DNA from: Scedosporium boydii | Taxonomy: Eukaryota; Ascomycota; Sordariomycetes; Microascales; Microascaceae | Reading direction: 5' to 3' | DNA: 64,000 nt | Assembly: GCA_002221725.1 (NCBI GenBank) | Contig: NJFT01000020.1 | Location: forward strand, 186,001 to 250,000 | In this document: positions 13,332-24,401 of the stretch, piece by piece | Layout: the number at the start of each line of letters is the position of its first letter | Numbering within the stretch: the stretch's first letter is position 1 | Made by a program: the position numbers and the translations under genes | The notes under the pieces: model-generated | What the model was told of the DNA's origin: nothing | The model's input: only the letters and a program-made list of their open reading frames with translations | Databases searched by the model: none

Positions 13332-15016
13332 ATGGGAACCATGGAGAAGGCTAAAACATCCGGTGCAGATATATCACTGCAGCCCCCTTCCATCACCACG
13401 AGCCACCATGAAGGAGAAACCAAAACTTTGGAAACCACCTTTGATCGTAGCCAACTGAAGTCGGACCGTTTCAACATATGGAATACCATCGGTGTTCAGT
13501 TCTCCGTCGGCGCCGCCCCGCTGTCTACCGGAATCTACCTTAGCCTCGTTGTTGCTACCGGCGGAAGGCCGTACTTTTTCTGGTCCAGCTTGGTTGCCCT
13601 CATAGGGCAGTTTCAGATCATGCTTAGCCTGGCTGAAATAGCATCTGCCTACCCGCACACAGCCGGTAAGTTACGAGTGGCTCCCACCCAGTCCCTCTGG
13701 GAGACCCCAGCATCAAAAGATTTTGTTTAATTTCTTTTTTTTTTTTCAATTTACTAATAACCCGTTTCTCTGCAGGCCCACCCTACTGGGTCTCGGTTCT
13801 CTCGCCGCGCAAGAGTGTACGGTTCCTTAGTTATTGGAGCGGCATCTCAACCTGCTTTGGATGGCTCTTCGCCCTCGCCGCATCCACCATCTTTTGCTCG
13901 CAATTCCTCTTCTCCTTGGGCACCCTCACCACAGGCCACACTGCAACAGTTTGGCAACTATACCTAGGTGTCCTCGCATTGTTGGCTGTCGGACTCTACC
14001 TCAACACCCTGGCTGTTGGGGCGTTTTCCCATTTGACCTCGTTTTTCCTCTTCTTCATCAATGCTGCTGCCATTTTCCTCGTTATTTCCCTCTTGGTTAC
14101 TTCAAATCCTAAAGCGGGAGCCTCGGAAGTCTTCTTGGATCCGGTCAACATGACCGGCTGGGGCTCGGACGGCCTAGTTTTCCTACTCGCCATCGTCCCG
14201 GGTGTTTCAGTTGTCTCCTATTTCGATACAGCTTCCCACATGGCCGAGGAGCTCCCACGACCCGATAAACAGGTCCCAAAGGTGATGATCGTAACCAACA
14301 TTCTGAATGCCATCTCGATGCTGCTCATGGTCGTCGTCCTCTCCTTCTGCATCACACAGCCTGAAAACCTACTTGCGCCGATGGCGGGATTACCTATTCT
14401 CCAACTCTGCTGGGATGCCTTTCCCTCGCAAGCCTACGTTCTCACGGTAGCCGTATGTTACATTCTCACTCAGACTTTTGCCTGCAGCTCCATCGTCTAC
14501 ACGCTCAGTCGATTGTTATGGTCGTTTTCCAAATCCCGCGGCGTCCCCTTTCATGGCTGGCTTTCGGCCACCAACGGTCGCCTTCAGGTGCCCGTCAACG
14601 CCGTCGTCGCCTCCTCGCTGCTATGCGCCGTTGTTACCCTGCTGGTACTAGGCCCGAGCACGGTGCAGAACGCCTTCTTCGGCTCAGCGGGCATCTTCTT
14701 TACATTTTCGTATACGATGCCCATCATCCTTCTGCTCGTCAAGGGGCGTAAGACCCTTCCGGAGAACAGACCGGTAAATCTGGGCGCGTTCGGCCCTTTC
14801 ATCAACGTGGTTGCACTGCTCTGGGCGTTGGTTGTCGTTGTATTCATTTCTTTCCCTACCAGCTGGCCAATCGAGCTCACGACTATGAATTGGGGATCTC
14901 TTACAGCCGTCGGCCTCATGGTTTTATCCCTCGGAAACTGGTTCTGGAAGAGGAATTCATACATATTGCTGCATGGCCTGTATATTGACAGGGAATCTGG
15001 GGACACGGACGCGTAA
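13332..15016 (+). CDS. APC-superfamily amino-acid/GABA permease (permease 1)
   Basis: Predicted integral plasma-membrane transporter for amino acids or related amines, in the amino acid-polyamine-organocation superfamily and closest in style to fungal GABA/choline permeases. Exons are 13,332-13,665 and 13,776-15,016; the phase-1 intron has GTAAGT and CTGCAG ends. The product is 524 aa, normal for the family, with a hydrophilic N-terminus of about 50 residues and then roughly 11-12 hydrophobic segments. The block DGLVFLLAIVPGVSVVSYFD followed by MAEELPRPDKQVP is the typical APC loop region. The ATG has ACA just upstream, and the reading frame before it is not protein-like. The gene is a paralogue of permease 2 at 43,454, with the same intron position and phase and about half the residues identical by eye. 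Substrate and direction are inferred; in this context it may import a precursor or export a product. Confidence 0.9.
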
Positions 15017-16158
15017 CTGATCGGAAAGAAGGTATCGAATCGATTTGGAGTTGTGTCTAACTTGGCACGGAAATTGGAGGATTTGGTGGGAACCATATTA
15101 CTTTGGATTTGAGTTGGGGCTAGGAAGACTGTGTTAGGGAATTCCCAGTATTATGTGGGGATGGTATTGTTTAGTTTACGTTCCATATTCATTATTCAAC
15201 GTATTATGTGGGACAAATATGGGTATATTTGTCTACTGATGATCATGATGATGATGATGGTGGTCATGATGGGGAAGAGAGGAATACGTAGATCTGTGGC
15301 CGGCGAGAGGAGCCAAAGAGCAATATTCCTCCATATGGTGGGCTCGTGATCATGTGACCACCTGGGGCATGGTAAACTTTACATAGGGAAGGTGCGACTG
15401 GTCAACAATAGAGTTGCATTTGTCGAGATACCTCTAAACGGCTGTCGCTCGCTCCGTGGCTGCACAAGTGTCGAGAAAGACAGACGTCCAGCATGCGGAA
15501 TTTGAGCGCGGAATTTGAGCACGCGTCTTTGCTACGTACGCCGGCCACCAAGTCAATGGTGCTGTCGACCAATGGCTGTGACTTACATGTTAATGCGAAC
15601 GTCCGAACAAGGAATGCATGCGGTCTCGCAACGCGTCAACCGAGGTCGCAGGGTGCCTGTGGGAGTGGCCATCGGGAGGGGTGGACAGTGAGAGACAGAT
15701 GCCCTCCCAAGAGCTTATCTGTACTCCGTATTTCCTTCTCTTTCATATGCCACACTACCTTGTTGCGTATAATATGCCTCCTAAGCCAAGAGGTGTGGAG
15801 GCCGGGAGCAGGGTGGGGAAAGGAAGGATGGCGGATCAGCGGGCGTGGTCTAGCGCACGCACCCCGCAATTGGCCTACTGTAACCCCGCAAACAATACCT
15901 TCAAGTGCCAGATGCCAGGACTAGAAGGTACTGTCCAGGTTCCGCGGGGATTCGGGCTGGCTACATAACTAAGCCCCGATGTTATGATTGGTGTTCGTTG
16001 TGGTTTGTAATAGGGGGTGTGGCACGTAGTCTGTTTGATACCGAAGAGCTTGGAACACTCAAGGACCAGATCATCGCAACCGTCCAATCCGAGCTGCTGT
16101 TATCCCAACCATGGCCTCTCAAATGTTGGGGTAGGGAAGACTCCGAACCCCCGAATCT
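15017..16158. other. Intergenic region between permease 1 and P450
   Basis: No convincing gene. It holds one copy of a three-copy dispersed repeat (about 15,207-15,420) and a TACTCCGTA site at 15,721-15,730. Several open frames of 70-143 codons in 15,490-15,970 overlap each other on both strands and resemble no protein I know. Confidence 0.6.
15207..15420 (+). repeat. Three-copy dispersed repeat, copy 1
   Basis: About 210 bp containing GTGGGAC-AATATGGG, a GAT-rich trinucleotide tract, GATCTGTGGCC, GGAGCC, ATTCCTCCATA, GTGGGCTC and ACTGGTCAACAA in that order. The same order recurs at 32,071-32,260 and, inverted, at 45,545-45,750. Each copy sits downstream of a gene's stop codon. No clear terminal inverted repeats were found. 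Confidence 0.75.
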
Positions 16159-16169
16159 AATCTAAGCGC
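16159..16169 (+). promoter_or_regulatory. Cluster motif AATCTAAGCGC upstream of P450
   Basis: Exact copy of the recurrent motif, 232 bp before the first P450 ATG (16,401) and 280 bp before the second (16,449). Confidence 0.7.
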
Positions 16170-16400
16170 GAGCTCGCCGCTCTGTTGTCACTTGAGTCGG
16201 TTGTAGCCGCGGGGGATATACTATAGGATTATAAAGATAAAATTGCACGTTCATTCTGGGCTTCCGAAAGCTCATGCTCTTCGTATAAAGAATTTATCTC
16301 GCCATCAATCTCAGGAGATTTACGAAATACTGTCCTTCTATTGCGACTGTGCCCAACTAATAAAGGAAAAAAAAAATATCGGGGTATAATCAGGGTCAAA

Positions 16401-18424
16401 ATGATATCGTTAAAGTCCTGTGAAGGGCCGTGTTCTCCAACCCAGCTCATGGTCGAAAATTGGCCGCTGGCTCTTACTGCTCTTGTTACTCTCAGCACTC
16501 TCGGCTACGTCGTCTATCAACTCTATCTCTCTCCACTTTCCAGATTCCCAGGCCCCTTCTTAGCCAAGTTGACCGATTTCTGGAGGGCACACCTGGTCCT
16601 CTATGGCATGCAGCATGAGACATTGATGGAACTGCACCGAAAGCACGGCCCCGTGGTGAGAATCGGGCCAAGCGAATTGTGAGACGAACCCTCTCTATCT
16701 ACATCATGAAACACACAAAGCGGAACAAATATACTCATGACCTTGTATCAACAGGAGCGTTACCGATCCCGTCGCTTTCAAGGAGATATACAGGGTGTCC
16801 AAGCCGTTTTACAAATCAGCATACTATGACGCTTTCCACAATGGCCGTGAATTTGACATCTTTGCGGAACGCGACGAAAAGAAACACGGTCAAAATCGAA
16901 GGATATTCTCCAGACCCTATTCTTCCGCAGGGATCAAAGACTTTGAAGCCGACCTCGACGATGTGCTGATGAACTTTGTCAACACCCTCAAGAGTATGGA
17001 TGGGCAGGATGTCGACTTTGGAAAATATCTAGAGCTATTCGCTCTCGGTAAGCGGTATTATCAATTCTGACAAAAAAAAAGAAAAAAAAATCTTAACAGA
17101 GAATCAAATCATTTCAGATTTCATCACTCAGGCGAGCTTTTCGCGACATTTCAATTACGTCGGAAAAGGAACCGACAATGGCGTGTTCAAATCGATCCGA
17201 ACCCTGACAAAATTTGCCACATTCTTCGGCCAGGTGCCTTGGCTCTTCCATGCGACCAAGCCCATCACGGCATTCATGGGTCGTTTCTCCGCCCTTGACG
17301 AATCCTCACGAGTCATTGGCGGCCTGCTGGTAGCGGCCCTACAGGAACGGAATGCCAACTTGGAGAAGGCAGGGGGAAATGGCGAAAATCAACCCGACAT
17401 TTACGGAAAACTTTTCCAAGCGCGAAAGTTGAGCTCTGTCCCAACCGACGAGCAGATCTTGCAGGGCATGGGAGCCAACATCGTCGCCGGAGTGGGCGAT
17501 GTCTCCATCTTCCTTAATGCTCTATTCTATTATCTCGTCTGTAACCCTGACAAGCTAGAAAAGCTCGTGGAGGAATTGAGGCAGAGGAAGGTTGCAGGCC
17601 TTTTAAGCGATGTCGTTCGATCTGAAGAGGCAAATGCGTGCCCCTACTTGCAAGCAGTCATCTACGAGACTTTGCGGCTTCACTCTCCCGCTCCAGGCCT
17701 ACTGCAACGGACCGTCCCTAAAGGTGGTATGCTAATCAAGGGCCAACACATACCGGAAGGAGTGAGTTTTACAGCGGCGGCTGATTGAATTTCTCTCTAC
17801 GAACATTTTGAACAATTCACTTAACCCTCATCTCATGTCTAGGTTACTGTGGGCACGGCAGCGTGGACCATCCACCGCGAACCTGGGATCTGGGGGAGTG
17901 ATCCGGATGAGTACCGTCCCGAAAGATGGCTGGATGAAGAGAGGAAAACCGAGATGCGTAAGTCCACCATGCACGCGAAGAAGAACGGCGCTCCGAGAAG
18001 TTTAGCTAATGTCTGGCGTAGACAAGTATTTCTTTGCATTCGGTGGTGGCACAAGGACATGTATTGGCCGAAGTAGGTCCCCGTAAGCGTTGTATACAAT
18101 AGCGGTTGCTGACACTGATCTTGCAGACTTCAGCTGGATGGAAGCGAACAAGGTAGGGTTCTCTCTTCCTGCGTTTTTAGCAGGGCAGGCATTGTCGCGT
18201 CGTGAAGATATATACTGACACTAGCACTCACTAGCTTCTGCCTACTCTACTTTTACATCTTGATCTTAAGCGGTCGGAGAAGGTCCCTGACTGGACCGTT
18301 ACGTGCAAGTAAGTCGTCCATGAATGTCGCCGGGCCGGAGGTATCCAGGGCGCTGACGACAGACAACAGGGGCTCTGTCCACCAAGATGACCTGTTCATC
18401 AAAGTTGTTGCACGAGAGTTATGA
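16401..18424 (+). CDS. Cytochrome P450 monooxygenase with non-canonical I-helix
   Basis: Microsomal fungal P450. Eight exons: 16,401-16,678, 16,755-17,047, 17,118-17,761, 17,843-17,957, 18,022-18,072, 18,127-18,152, 18,235-18,308 and 18,370-18,424. All junctions are GT-AG and in frame, giving 511 aa; a second in-frame ATG at 16,449 would give 495 aa. An N-terminal membrane anchor (WPLALTALVTLSTLGYVVY) is followed by the proline-rich FPGPF hinge. The K-helix ExxR is ETLR, the PERW motif is YRPERWL, and the heme loop is FAFGGGTRTCIGR with the ligand Cys at residue 457 of the long form. The I-helix reads AGVGDVS where relatives in the pisatin-demethylase-like group have AGSDTT, so the usual acid-threonine pair is not in place. 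It probably oxidises a cluster intermediate; the substrate is unknown. The last two small exons are the least certain. Confidence 0.87.
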
Positions 18425-19451
18425 ACAAAGGAAAACTGCGGGTATCTTAGGCACAGGTAGAGTTTCTATTTCTGCCCACCGGTACTGGCTGGTTAGGGAA
18501 AGTTGGGCTAGTAAGGGCTGGGACACATTAGGCTCCCACTTCAACTAGCGACATACCTCCCCCTTTGAGGACTTGGAGATAAAGGAGGAAACACACATGT
18601 AGCGATCGTGAAGTAACATGCTACTTCAGGGATGCAATGGAAGTACAGGGAGTGCGTGGAGAGACACCAGGTACTAGGTAAGAAAAATACCAACGAAAGC
18701 CTCTGGAGCTATTTCAATAGCCTATGTTTTATTTTATTTTATTTTATTTTATTTTATTTTATTTTATTTTATTTTATTTTATTTTATTTTATTTTATTTT
18801 TATGTTTATAAATGATGAATGAGAAATAAAACAAAAGTGGCCTGGCTATCTGCAATCAAGGCAGGCACGCTTATGGGGTTGTGATAAGAGTGCTCCCCGG
18901 TATCAAGATTGATAAGCACGGAGAACAAGACTGGAGGTGAAGCGTAGTATATCGGACAGATGTAGGGCAGTAGGGCGGCTGTGCGCTAAGATTTGGCTCC
19001 GGTAGCAGTCTGGGGAAATCCTCCATGTCTTGGCCCTAGAGATAATACGTTTCTAGAGGATCGAGCGCTAGGAGCCGAGGCTTTCCTATGCTAATACTCT
19101 CTTATCCCTAGTCGCCCAACCCCGCACCATTCCCCTTGTTTAAAACGGTGTCCGCGGGCGCCGAGATCCATTTCGGAATGGTGAGATTGGGACCGGTCGG
19201 TTGGTACTGGCCTGCCCCTCTTTCTATCAACTGATGCAACACAACAACACACGCACAGCACACGCATTATTAGTTTACAAAGCCGACCGGTTGGACCGGA
19301 CCTATACATTCCTTGCCTACTCCGTGCTCGGGTGAGCGAGCGCAAAAGCATTAGAAATCACCCTTTCGGCTGGCATCATCATCGTAGCTGCTGCACTCGT
19401 GGACAATGGCGGGCCTTTCGCGAACGCCGTCCATAGTACCGACTAGATGTC
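18425..19451. other. Intergenic region between P450 and amine oxidase
   Basis: No gene seen. It contains a long TTTTA microsatellite (18,727-18,801) and a near-match of the cluster motif on the - strand at 18,983-18,993 (AATCTTAGCGC). An 86-codon open frame on the - strand (19,091-19,351) has no recognisable features. Confidence 0.6.
18727..18801. repeat. (TTTTA)n microsatellite
   Basis: About 15 uninterrupted copies of the pentamer TTTTA, just 3' of the P450 gene. Confidence 0.98.
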
Positions 19452-19481
19452 ATCTAGGCGCCGGCTTTATCTAGGCGCCGG
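19452..19481 (+). promoter_or_regulatory. Paired motif variant ATCTAGGCGCCGG upstream of amine oxidase
   Basis: Two copies of ATCTAGGCGCCGG at 19,452-19,464 and 19,469-19,481, spaced 17 bp start to start. Each differs from the cluster motif ATCTAAGCGC by one A-to-G change. They lie about 280 and 264 bp before the ATG chosen for the amine oxidase fusion, the same distance range as elsewhere in the cluster. Confidence 0.55.
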
Positions 19482-19732
19482 GGAATGAGGGGTTTCCTAA
19501 CATGGCCCAAATGCACACGTAGATTTGTCCGCTCTGTTCACTTTCGATTATAAAGATGGCCCTGCTCGGTATCCCCCACGGCTGCTACCATTACGCAATG
19601 CTTTATTGGTATACAGTCTCGTCTCAGTGGAAACGAAAACAGCCACACAAACCACTCCACCGCCTCATCCTCGCTTTTCTACCCACCGATTCAGGGACGC
19701 TCAAGTCCGTTAGCTTTAACAAGTTGTTTCCA

Positions 19733-21688
19733 ATGGCGTGGTATGCCAAAGAGCGCGAAACCGCTGCCCGAAATGTCAGCTACATCTCCCGACCGACCGG
19801 AGCACCTACACCGCTAGGTTATTCTCATGTCACCATCTCCGAACCCGGATTGCAGTGGGTTGAGATCTCGGGGCAGGTAGGCAAGCTAGAAGACGATACC
19901 ATCTTGGGGAGCTACAAAGAGCAAGTCTTCCAGGCCTGCAAAAACCTCAAGATCTCCATGGACGCCGCACATGTCCGTGCCTGTGACCTCCTGAAAATAC
20001 GCTTCTATTCTGTCGGTTTTGATGCGGAGAAAATGGAGGTCTTGAAGCAAGCCATGGGCCAAGTAATCTCTCCCGAGTATCTGTCGAACCTTCCAGGCTC
20101 CTTGCTCGTCTGCGTGCCTTCGCTGGCGGACCCGAGGTATCACTTCGAGATGGAGGCTACAGCCGTTAGGCGACCCAACCCGGCAATGAATTCTCTCCCT
20201 CCGACTGTCCCAGACGTCATGGATACCGATGTCGTCGTCGTTGGAGCGGGCTTAAGTGGTTTGCAGGCGGCAGTTGATCTTCAGGCGGCGGGTTTCAGAG
20301 TACTTGTCGTGGAGGCGACTGATCGCGTGGGCGGGAGGACCTTTTCCGTCGAATCGTCCCCGGGTGGCTCAGGAAAAGTAGATCTCGGCGGTGCATGGAT
20401 CAATGACACTTACCAGAGCCGAATATGGGCGCTGGCCAAAAAATACAACATAGACACGGAGAAACAGTCGACCGAGGGCCATAACCTCAGGGTCAACGCA
20501 GATGGAAGTGTCGATGTTTACCCGTTTGACCAACTCACGGTGCGTATTCCTTTGTATTAGTTTCTCCCCCATCTGTTTCTCTCGCTTTCTGACAGACGCG
20601 ACACACTTTAGCTGGATCCGACTGTCGATAAAGAACACATCATCCCCTTCCTCAAGGGCATTGATGAACTTGTCAAGCTCGTCAACCCCGAAAGCCCGGA
20701 GACGTCCCCGCTCGCGGCTGAGTACGATGGCATAACACTGGCCCAGTACGCAAAGCAGAGCTCTTCAAACCCTTCGGTGCACCAGACCGCTGCGTTGTTG
20801 TCACGAGCCATGCTCAGCGTCGAGCCTGAAGAAGTGAGCCTTCTGTGGTATCTGACGTATATTGCACGGCAGAGCACGTTGGCCCAAATGACCTCGGATG
20901 GTTATGACGGCGGACAATATCTGAGAGTCAAGGGAGGCACTATGCAGTTTTCTGAACGACTCGCCGACGAGCTTTACCCCAATACCGTTCTTCTAGCGAC
21001 TCCTGTCACACATATCGAGCAGCTGAGCCCCGGCACCGTACGCGTTTCGGCCGGTCTCTCCAAGACTATCTACTGCAAGAAGGTGGTCATCTCCGCTCCG
21101 ACCCCGGCTTACTCAAGAATTCGGTTCTCGCCGCCACTCCCCAAAGCTAAGAAGCTCATGAGCGAATCCACCACCCTTGGCCATACCAGCAAGGTCGTCC
21201 TTGTGTTCGAGAAACCATGGTGGCGCGATGGACCTAAGCCCCTTTCCGGTTCCCTGAGCTGCCCAGAGGGCCCCATCACCTTCTCGCGAGATACGTCTTT
21301 CCCCGACCAGAATCTGTGGGCCATCACCTGCTTCATAAACGGCGACCACGCCAGGAGGTGGTGTCCGCTTTCCAAGGCAAAGCGCCGGGACTTGATTCTA
21401 GCGCAGTTCAACAAAGCTATGGGCGCGGTTTTTGCTGACATTCCCGAACCGATTGCCATCCACGAAATGTCGTGGTCGGAGTACCAATGGTATCCCGGAG
21501 GGCCGTGCCCCGTGATGGGCCCTGGCCTCTTGACTTCCGATGTAGGCCAGTCCCTGTGTGCCCCGGTCGGCGACATTCACTTCGTAGGCACAGAGACCTC
21601 GTTGAAGAACCCGGGATATATGGACGGAGCACTGTACTCGGGGAGCCGCGGCGCAAATGAGATTAAGGCCGCCTTGGGAAAGAAATGA
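19733..21688 (+). CDS. RidA-like / flavin amine oxidase fusion protein
   Basis: Two-domain enzyme of 627 aa. Exons are 19,733-20,539 and 20,612-21,688 (phase-0 intron). Residues about 20-145 form a YjgF/YER057c/UK114 (RidA) fold domain. Residues about 165-620 are a monoamine-oxidase-type flavoprotein with the dinucleotide-binding DTDVVVVGAGLSG (GAGLSG at 171-176), a Glu at about 194, RVGGRTFS, and the C-terminal HFVGTETSLKNPGYMDGAL motif. The oxidase should convert an amine to an imine with H2O2 release. RidA proteins act on reactive enamines/imines, so the fusion suggests direct handling of the oxidase product. The usual RidA catalytic Arg (PAR-S) is replaced by PGS at 121-123. An upstream in-frame ATG (19,556) directly abuts a TATAAAG and would add 59 residues of no domain character, so I prefer 19,733. 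A covalent-flavin Cys is not evident. Confidence 0.9.
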
Positions 21689-23331
21689 AGTTCACACAAC
21701 ACACCAACACCAACGCGAGCAGCTACTGTGAAAAGTTTCCCGGGTACCAATTCCAGGGTACTGGTTCCTCAACTGTCTGAAGATGGGCATGAGCGTCTAC
21801 TTGGAGAGTAGTTTATTACTATAATTTTATTCCATGTACCCGCGTGTATCTATCTGCATTCCGACCGGGGAACGGTGAACTTTGCTCGTAGTTGTATGCG
21901 CACCTGGAGCCCAAGTCATCATCCGAATCATGAAACTCAACGACAGATAATCACTGCACTTAAAGTTTACATATCCCAGCCACGTTAACATTCTAAATAG
22001 CTCATGGACGGCCAATATCTGGGATTCTTGGGCTGACCCCCCTTTGTGAGGGCCAGGAAGCAAAGCCAGCCGCAATAAGTTGCCGAGGTAAATTTTCGGT
22101 AATAGTGGCAAACTGATTCGCTGAGAAAGCTACGCAAGGATCCGAAGTACCCCGTTCGCTATTACTGCTTCACGGATACATATGTAGAGGCCTAAGGCGG
22201 GGAACCGAATGGAAGCTGGGGAGTCCCCCGCACACCTCCCCCGCACACCTCCTCGCACACCCTCGCATCTTGCATTCGCTAGGACAACGAACCCAGTCTA
22301 CCTCGTACCCGTGCCACCTCTTAGGTAAGAGGGCGTGGCATAGGTACTCCGTAAAGCTAAACTATGATGCCAAGGTCAATCACCCACTACGAAAGACTGG
22401 CGAACCATCTATTAATTGCCTGCTGGCTCCGCATCTTCGATGTGGGAGGCCCTACTGTACCCCAACGATACGCATCTGCTGGCGGCTTCACTGGCGGACA
22501 TTGCCCCGCGAAGGAAGAGGATGAGATCAACCAACAAACACTGGCTTCTCTGCAAAGGCGACACTTGTTCGGCTCCACTTTCCCAAATTCAAATCCAGCC
22601 GCCCCACTATGAGTAATCGAGAAAACAAACTGTATTCTAGCGTACAACGCTCTTCTGTATTCTGATTGGCTAGAGTGATTTTGCGAAATTCATAATGTCC
22701 TTTTTCTATGTAATATATCAGCTTCTCTTAGGTTTCAATCAGAACTATGATCATTTAGCATCTTAAAACAGTTTAATATGATCAGAATATTGATTATTGT
22801 AAGAAGGGTAAGAACCAGCATTTTCCCTGTGTGATTTAGTTGTATTTTGAGCCTGATGCATTGTGTTTGTGCGAATGTACTGGCCTACTGTCAAAATCGA
22901 AATTAGAACAGCCAAGACAGCTTTTTAGCTGTTTCAATTTCAGCGCATGAGACTCTGGGAATGTCTGCAAAGCTCCACTTCCCCAGAATGTGTATGCACC
23001 ATCGTATTCTATATAATAATAAATATCCTGAGGGGTAAATCCCGAAACTCCCTTCGTCGGACGCCTTATAAGCCAGAGACTACGTAAGTAATATACAACG
23101 ATAAGAAAGCAACCCATGACTTACCAGCCACATTGAGGTTTTCGGTTTCCCGTCCTAGGCTACTCGTCCCTTGGGTATCGTATACTGCCTGAACATACGG
23201 CACGAGTAAACTGATGCCTTATGAGGGATATAATGGATGTAGCTTTCAAGAAGCAGCTCGATCTGCAGCTGGAAAAGTAAAGCTTGCGCTCGACAACGGC
23301 CGGTCTGTTTTATTCAACAAAAAACGCTTCG
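21689..23331. other. Intergenic region 3' of amine oxidase
   Basis: No supported gene in this 1.6-kb stretch. It holds a TACTCCGTA site (22,344-22,353) and small overlapping open frames at 22,270-22,650. A 93-codon - strand frame (22,836-23,117) begins with a hydrophobic run but matches nothing I recognise. Confidence 0.5.
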
Positions 23332-23545
23332 CTATTTGCACCCGGAGAACAACCCGGACGGTCTTATCGAATGACCCGTTTCCCATCGCATTCAAGGCTG
23401 GACATGGGCCCGTTTCTCAGGTCGTACAACGAAAATTATCTCGACTTTGTCTCAGAGTACTGCAATGCAATGGCTAGCCACTCACATCCGAAGATAACCA
23501 CAAGGATCCATGCCGTCACGGATAATAGCTTTGTGCTCAGCAGTC
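23332..23545 (+). pseudogene. Decayed fragment of a class III aminotransferase (paralogue of 48,732)
   Basis: Two adjacent frames together match residues about 70-140 of the intact aminotransferase of island 2. TRTVLSNDPFPIAFKAG (from 23,351) parallels TRAVLLYTPFPLVFSGG. After a frame change, YLDFVSEYCNAMASHSHP (23,430-23,490) parallels YLDFVSEYCAGMFGHSHP. Upstream, LFAPG in yet another frame fits VLPGG. At least two frameshifts are present, and no PLP-lysine region follows. The sequence is not RIP-mutated. It is a truncated, broken second copy of exon 1. Confidence 0.85.
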
Positions 23546-23812
23546 TGATGCTTTGCAAAGGGCGAGCTTGCCTAGCTCCTTATGGATTGATTTCGAAGTC
23601 GTAATACTGCGAGGCCTTGCGACTCTAGGACTGAACCTGTGCTTAGCTCGGGCAATGTAGGGTGATGGACTTGACTGATTAAGCTCCGCGATCGCGGCTC
23701 CCCCCGATCCGAGTCAACAGCTATGTACTCCGTACAAGGCCATATTCAGATGTCGTAATGGAAGCTCTGCCCTTGGCCCTTCTCGGCATCGAATGGGGAA
23801 TTGTACTTTATA

Positions 23813-24002
23813 TTACTATACCAGGGTTTGAGATGTTATTTTGAGAGATCAGATCCACCACATGGCCTATCTCCTGATAGGTACTAAATAAGTATTTTCA
23901 AATATAAATTATTAGAGGATATACCTTCGTAAAACTTGATCTAAGATATACCCGGTGGCGGCGAGCATCTCTCGATTTAACATTTCAAACCCTGGTATAG
24001 TT
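23813..24002. mobile_element. Short MITE-like element with Tc1/mariner-type inverted repeats
   Basis: The left end ACTATACCAGGGTTTGAGAT (from about 23,815) and the right end ATTTCAAACCCTGGTATAGT (to about 24,001) form an imperfect inverted repeat. The right-end sequence TTTAACATTTCAAACCCTGG is nearly the terminal repeat of the larger elements ending at 12,898 and 42,482. About 190 bp with no coding capacity: a non-autonomous derivative of that family. Confidence 0.75.
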
Positions 24003-24144
24003 TACATGGACCGCGTCCGCCAATGACTACATAGACTGTGGGGTCGAGAGTGGCAAGGAAATGGGGGCCGCGTGCGGGGAAAGTTCTTGTTGTGCACGTG
24101 TGGTCTCCCAGCTAAGCAAAATTTCATGAACACTATTGATTACG

Positions 24145-24155
24145 GCGCTTAGATT
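24145..24155 (-). promoter_or_regulatory. Cluster motif AATCTAAGCGC (reverse strand)
   Basis: Exact copy read on the - strand, in the gap upstream of the Zn2Cys6 regulator. It is 1.18 kb from that ATG, or about 0.57 kb if the transposon at 24,402-25,012 is removed. Confidence 0.55.
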
Positions 24156-24401
24156 AGATAGTGGGCAGGTACCTCTTCTCTTGTATTGGTGGCCAAGTCG
24201 CTGACAAACCAAACGAGACACACAAACTTGATGAAGTACCTCTCCTAGAAAATCTCTCGCTGAGAGTGACATGGAACGAGCTGACTAAAAAGCCTCTTCC
24301 TCTTCGTTAACTGTCTCGTTGAATTTGTCACCTGACCCGGAGTTTACGTCGTCTCTTCGGTTGGTTTGCAAAAAATGCGGGGTAAAACCTTAATCGGCAT
24401 A

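Noticed and set aside
14584..15096. 170-codon - strand frame inside permease 1
   Set aside because: Antisense shadow; no recognisable domain.
15493..15968. Overlapping frames of 70-143 codons between permease 1 and P450
   Set aside because: Three frames on two strands overlap, with no motif and no plausible start context.
22270..23117. Possible small gene after the amine oxidase
   Set aside because: Only short overlapping frames; the 93-codon - strand frame matches nothing I recognise and lacks supporting splice or domain evidence.
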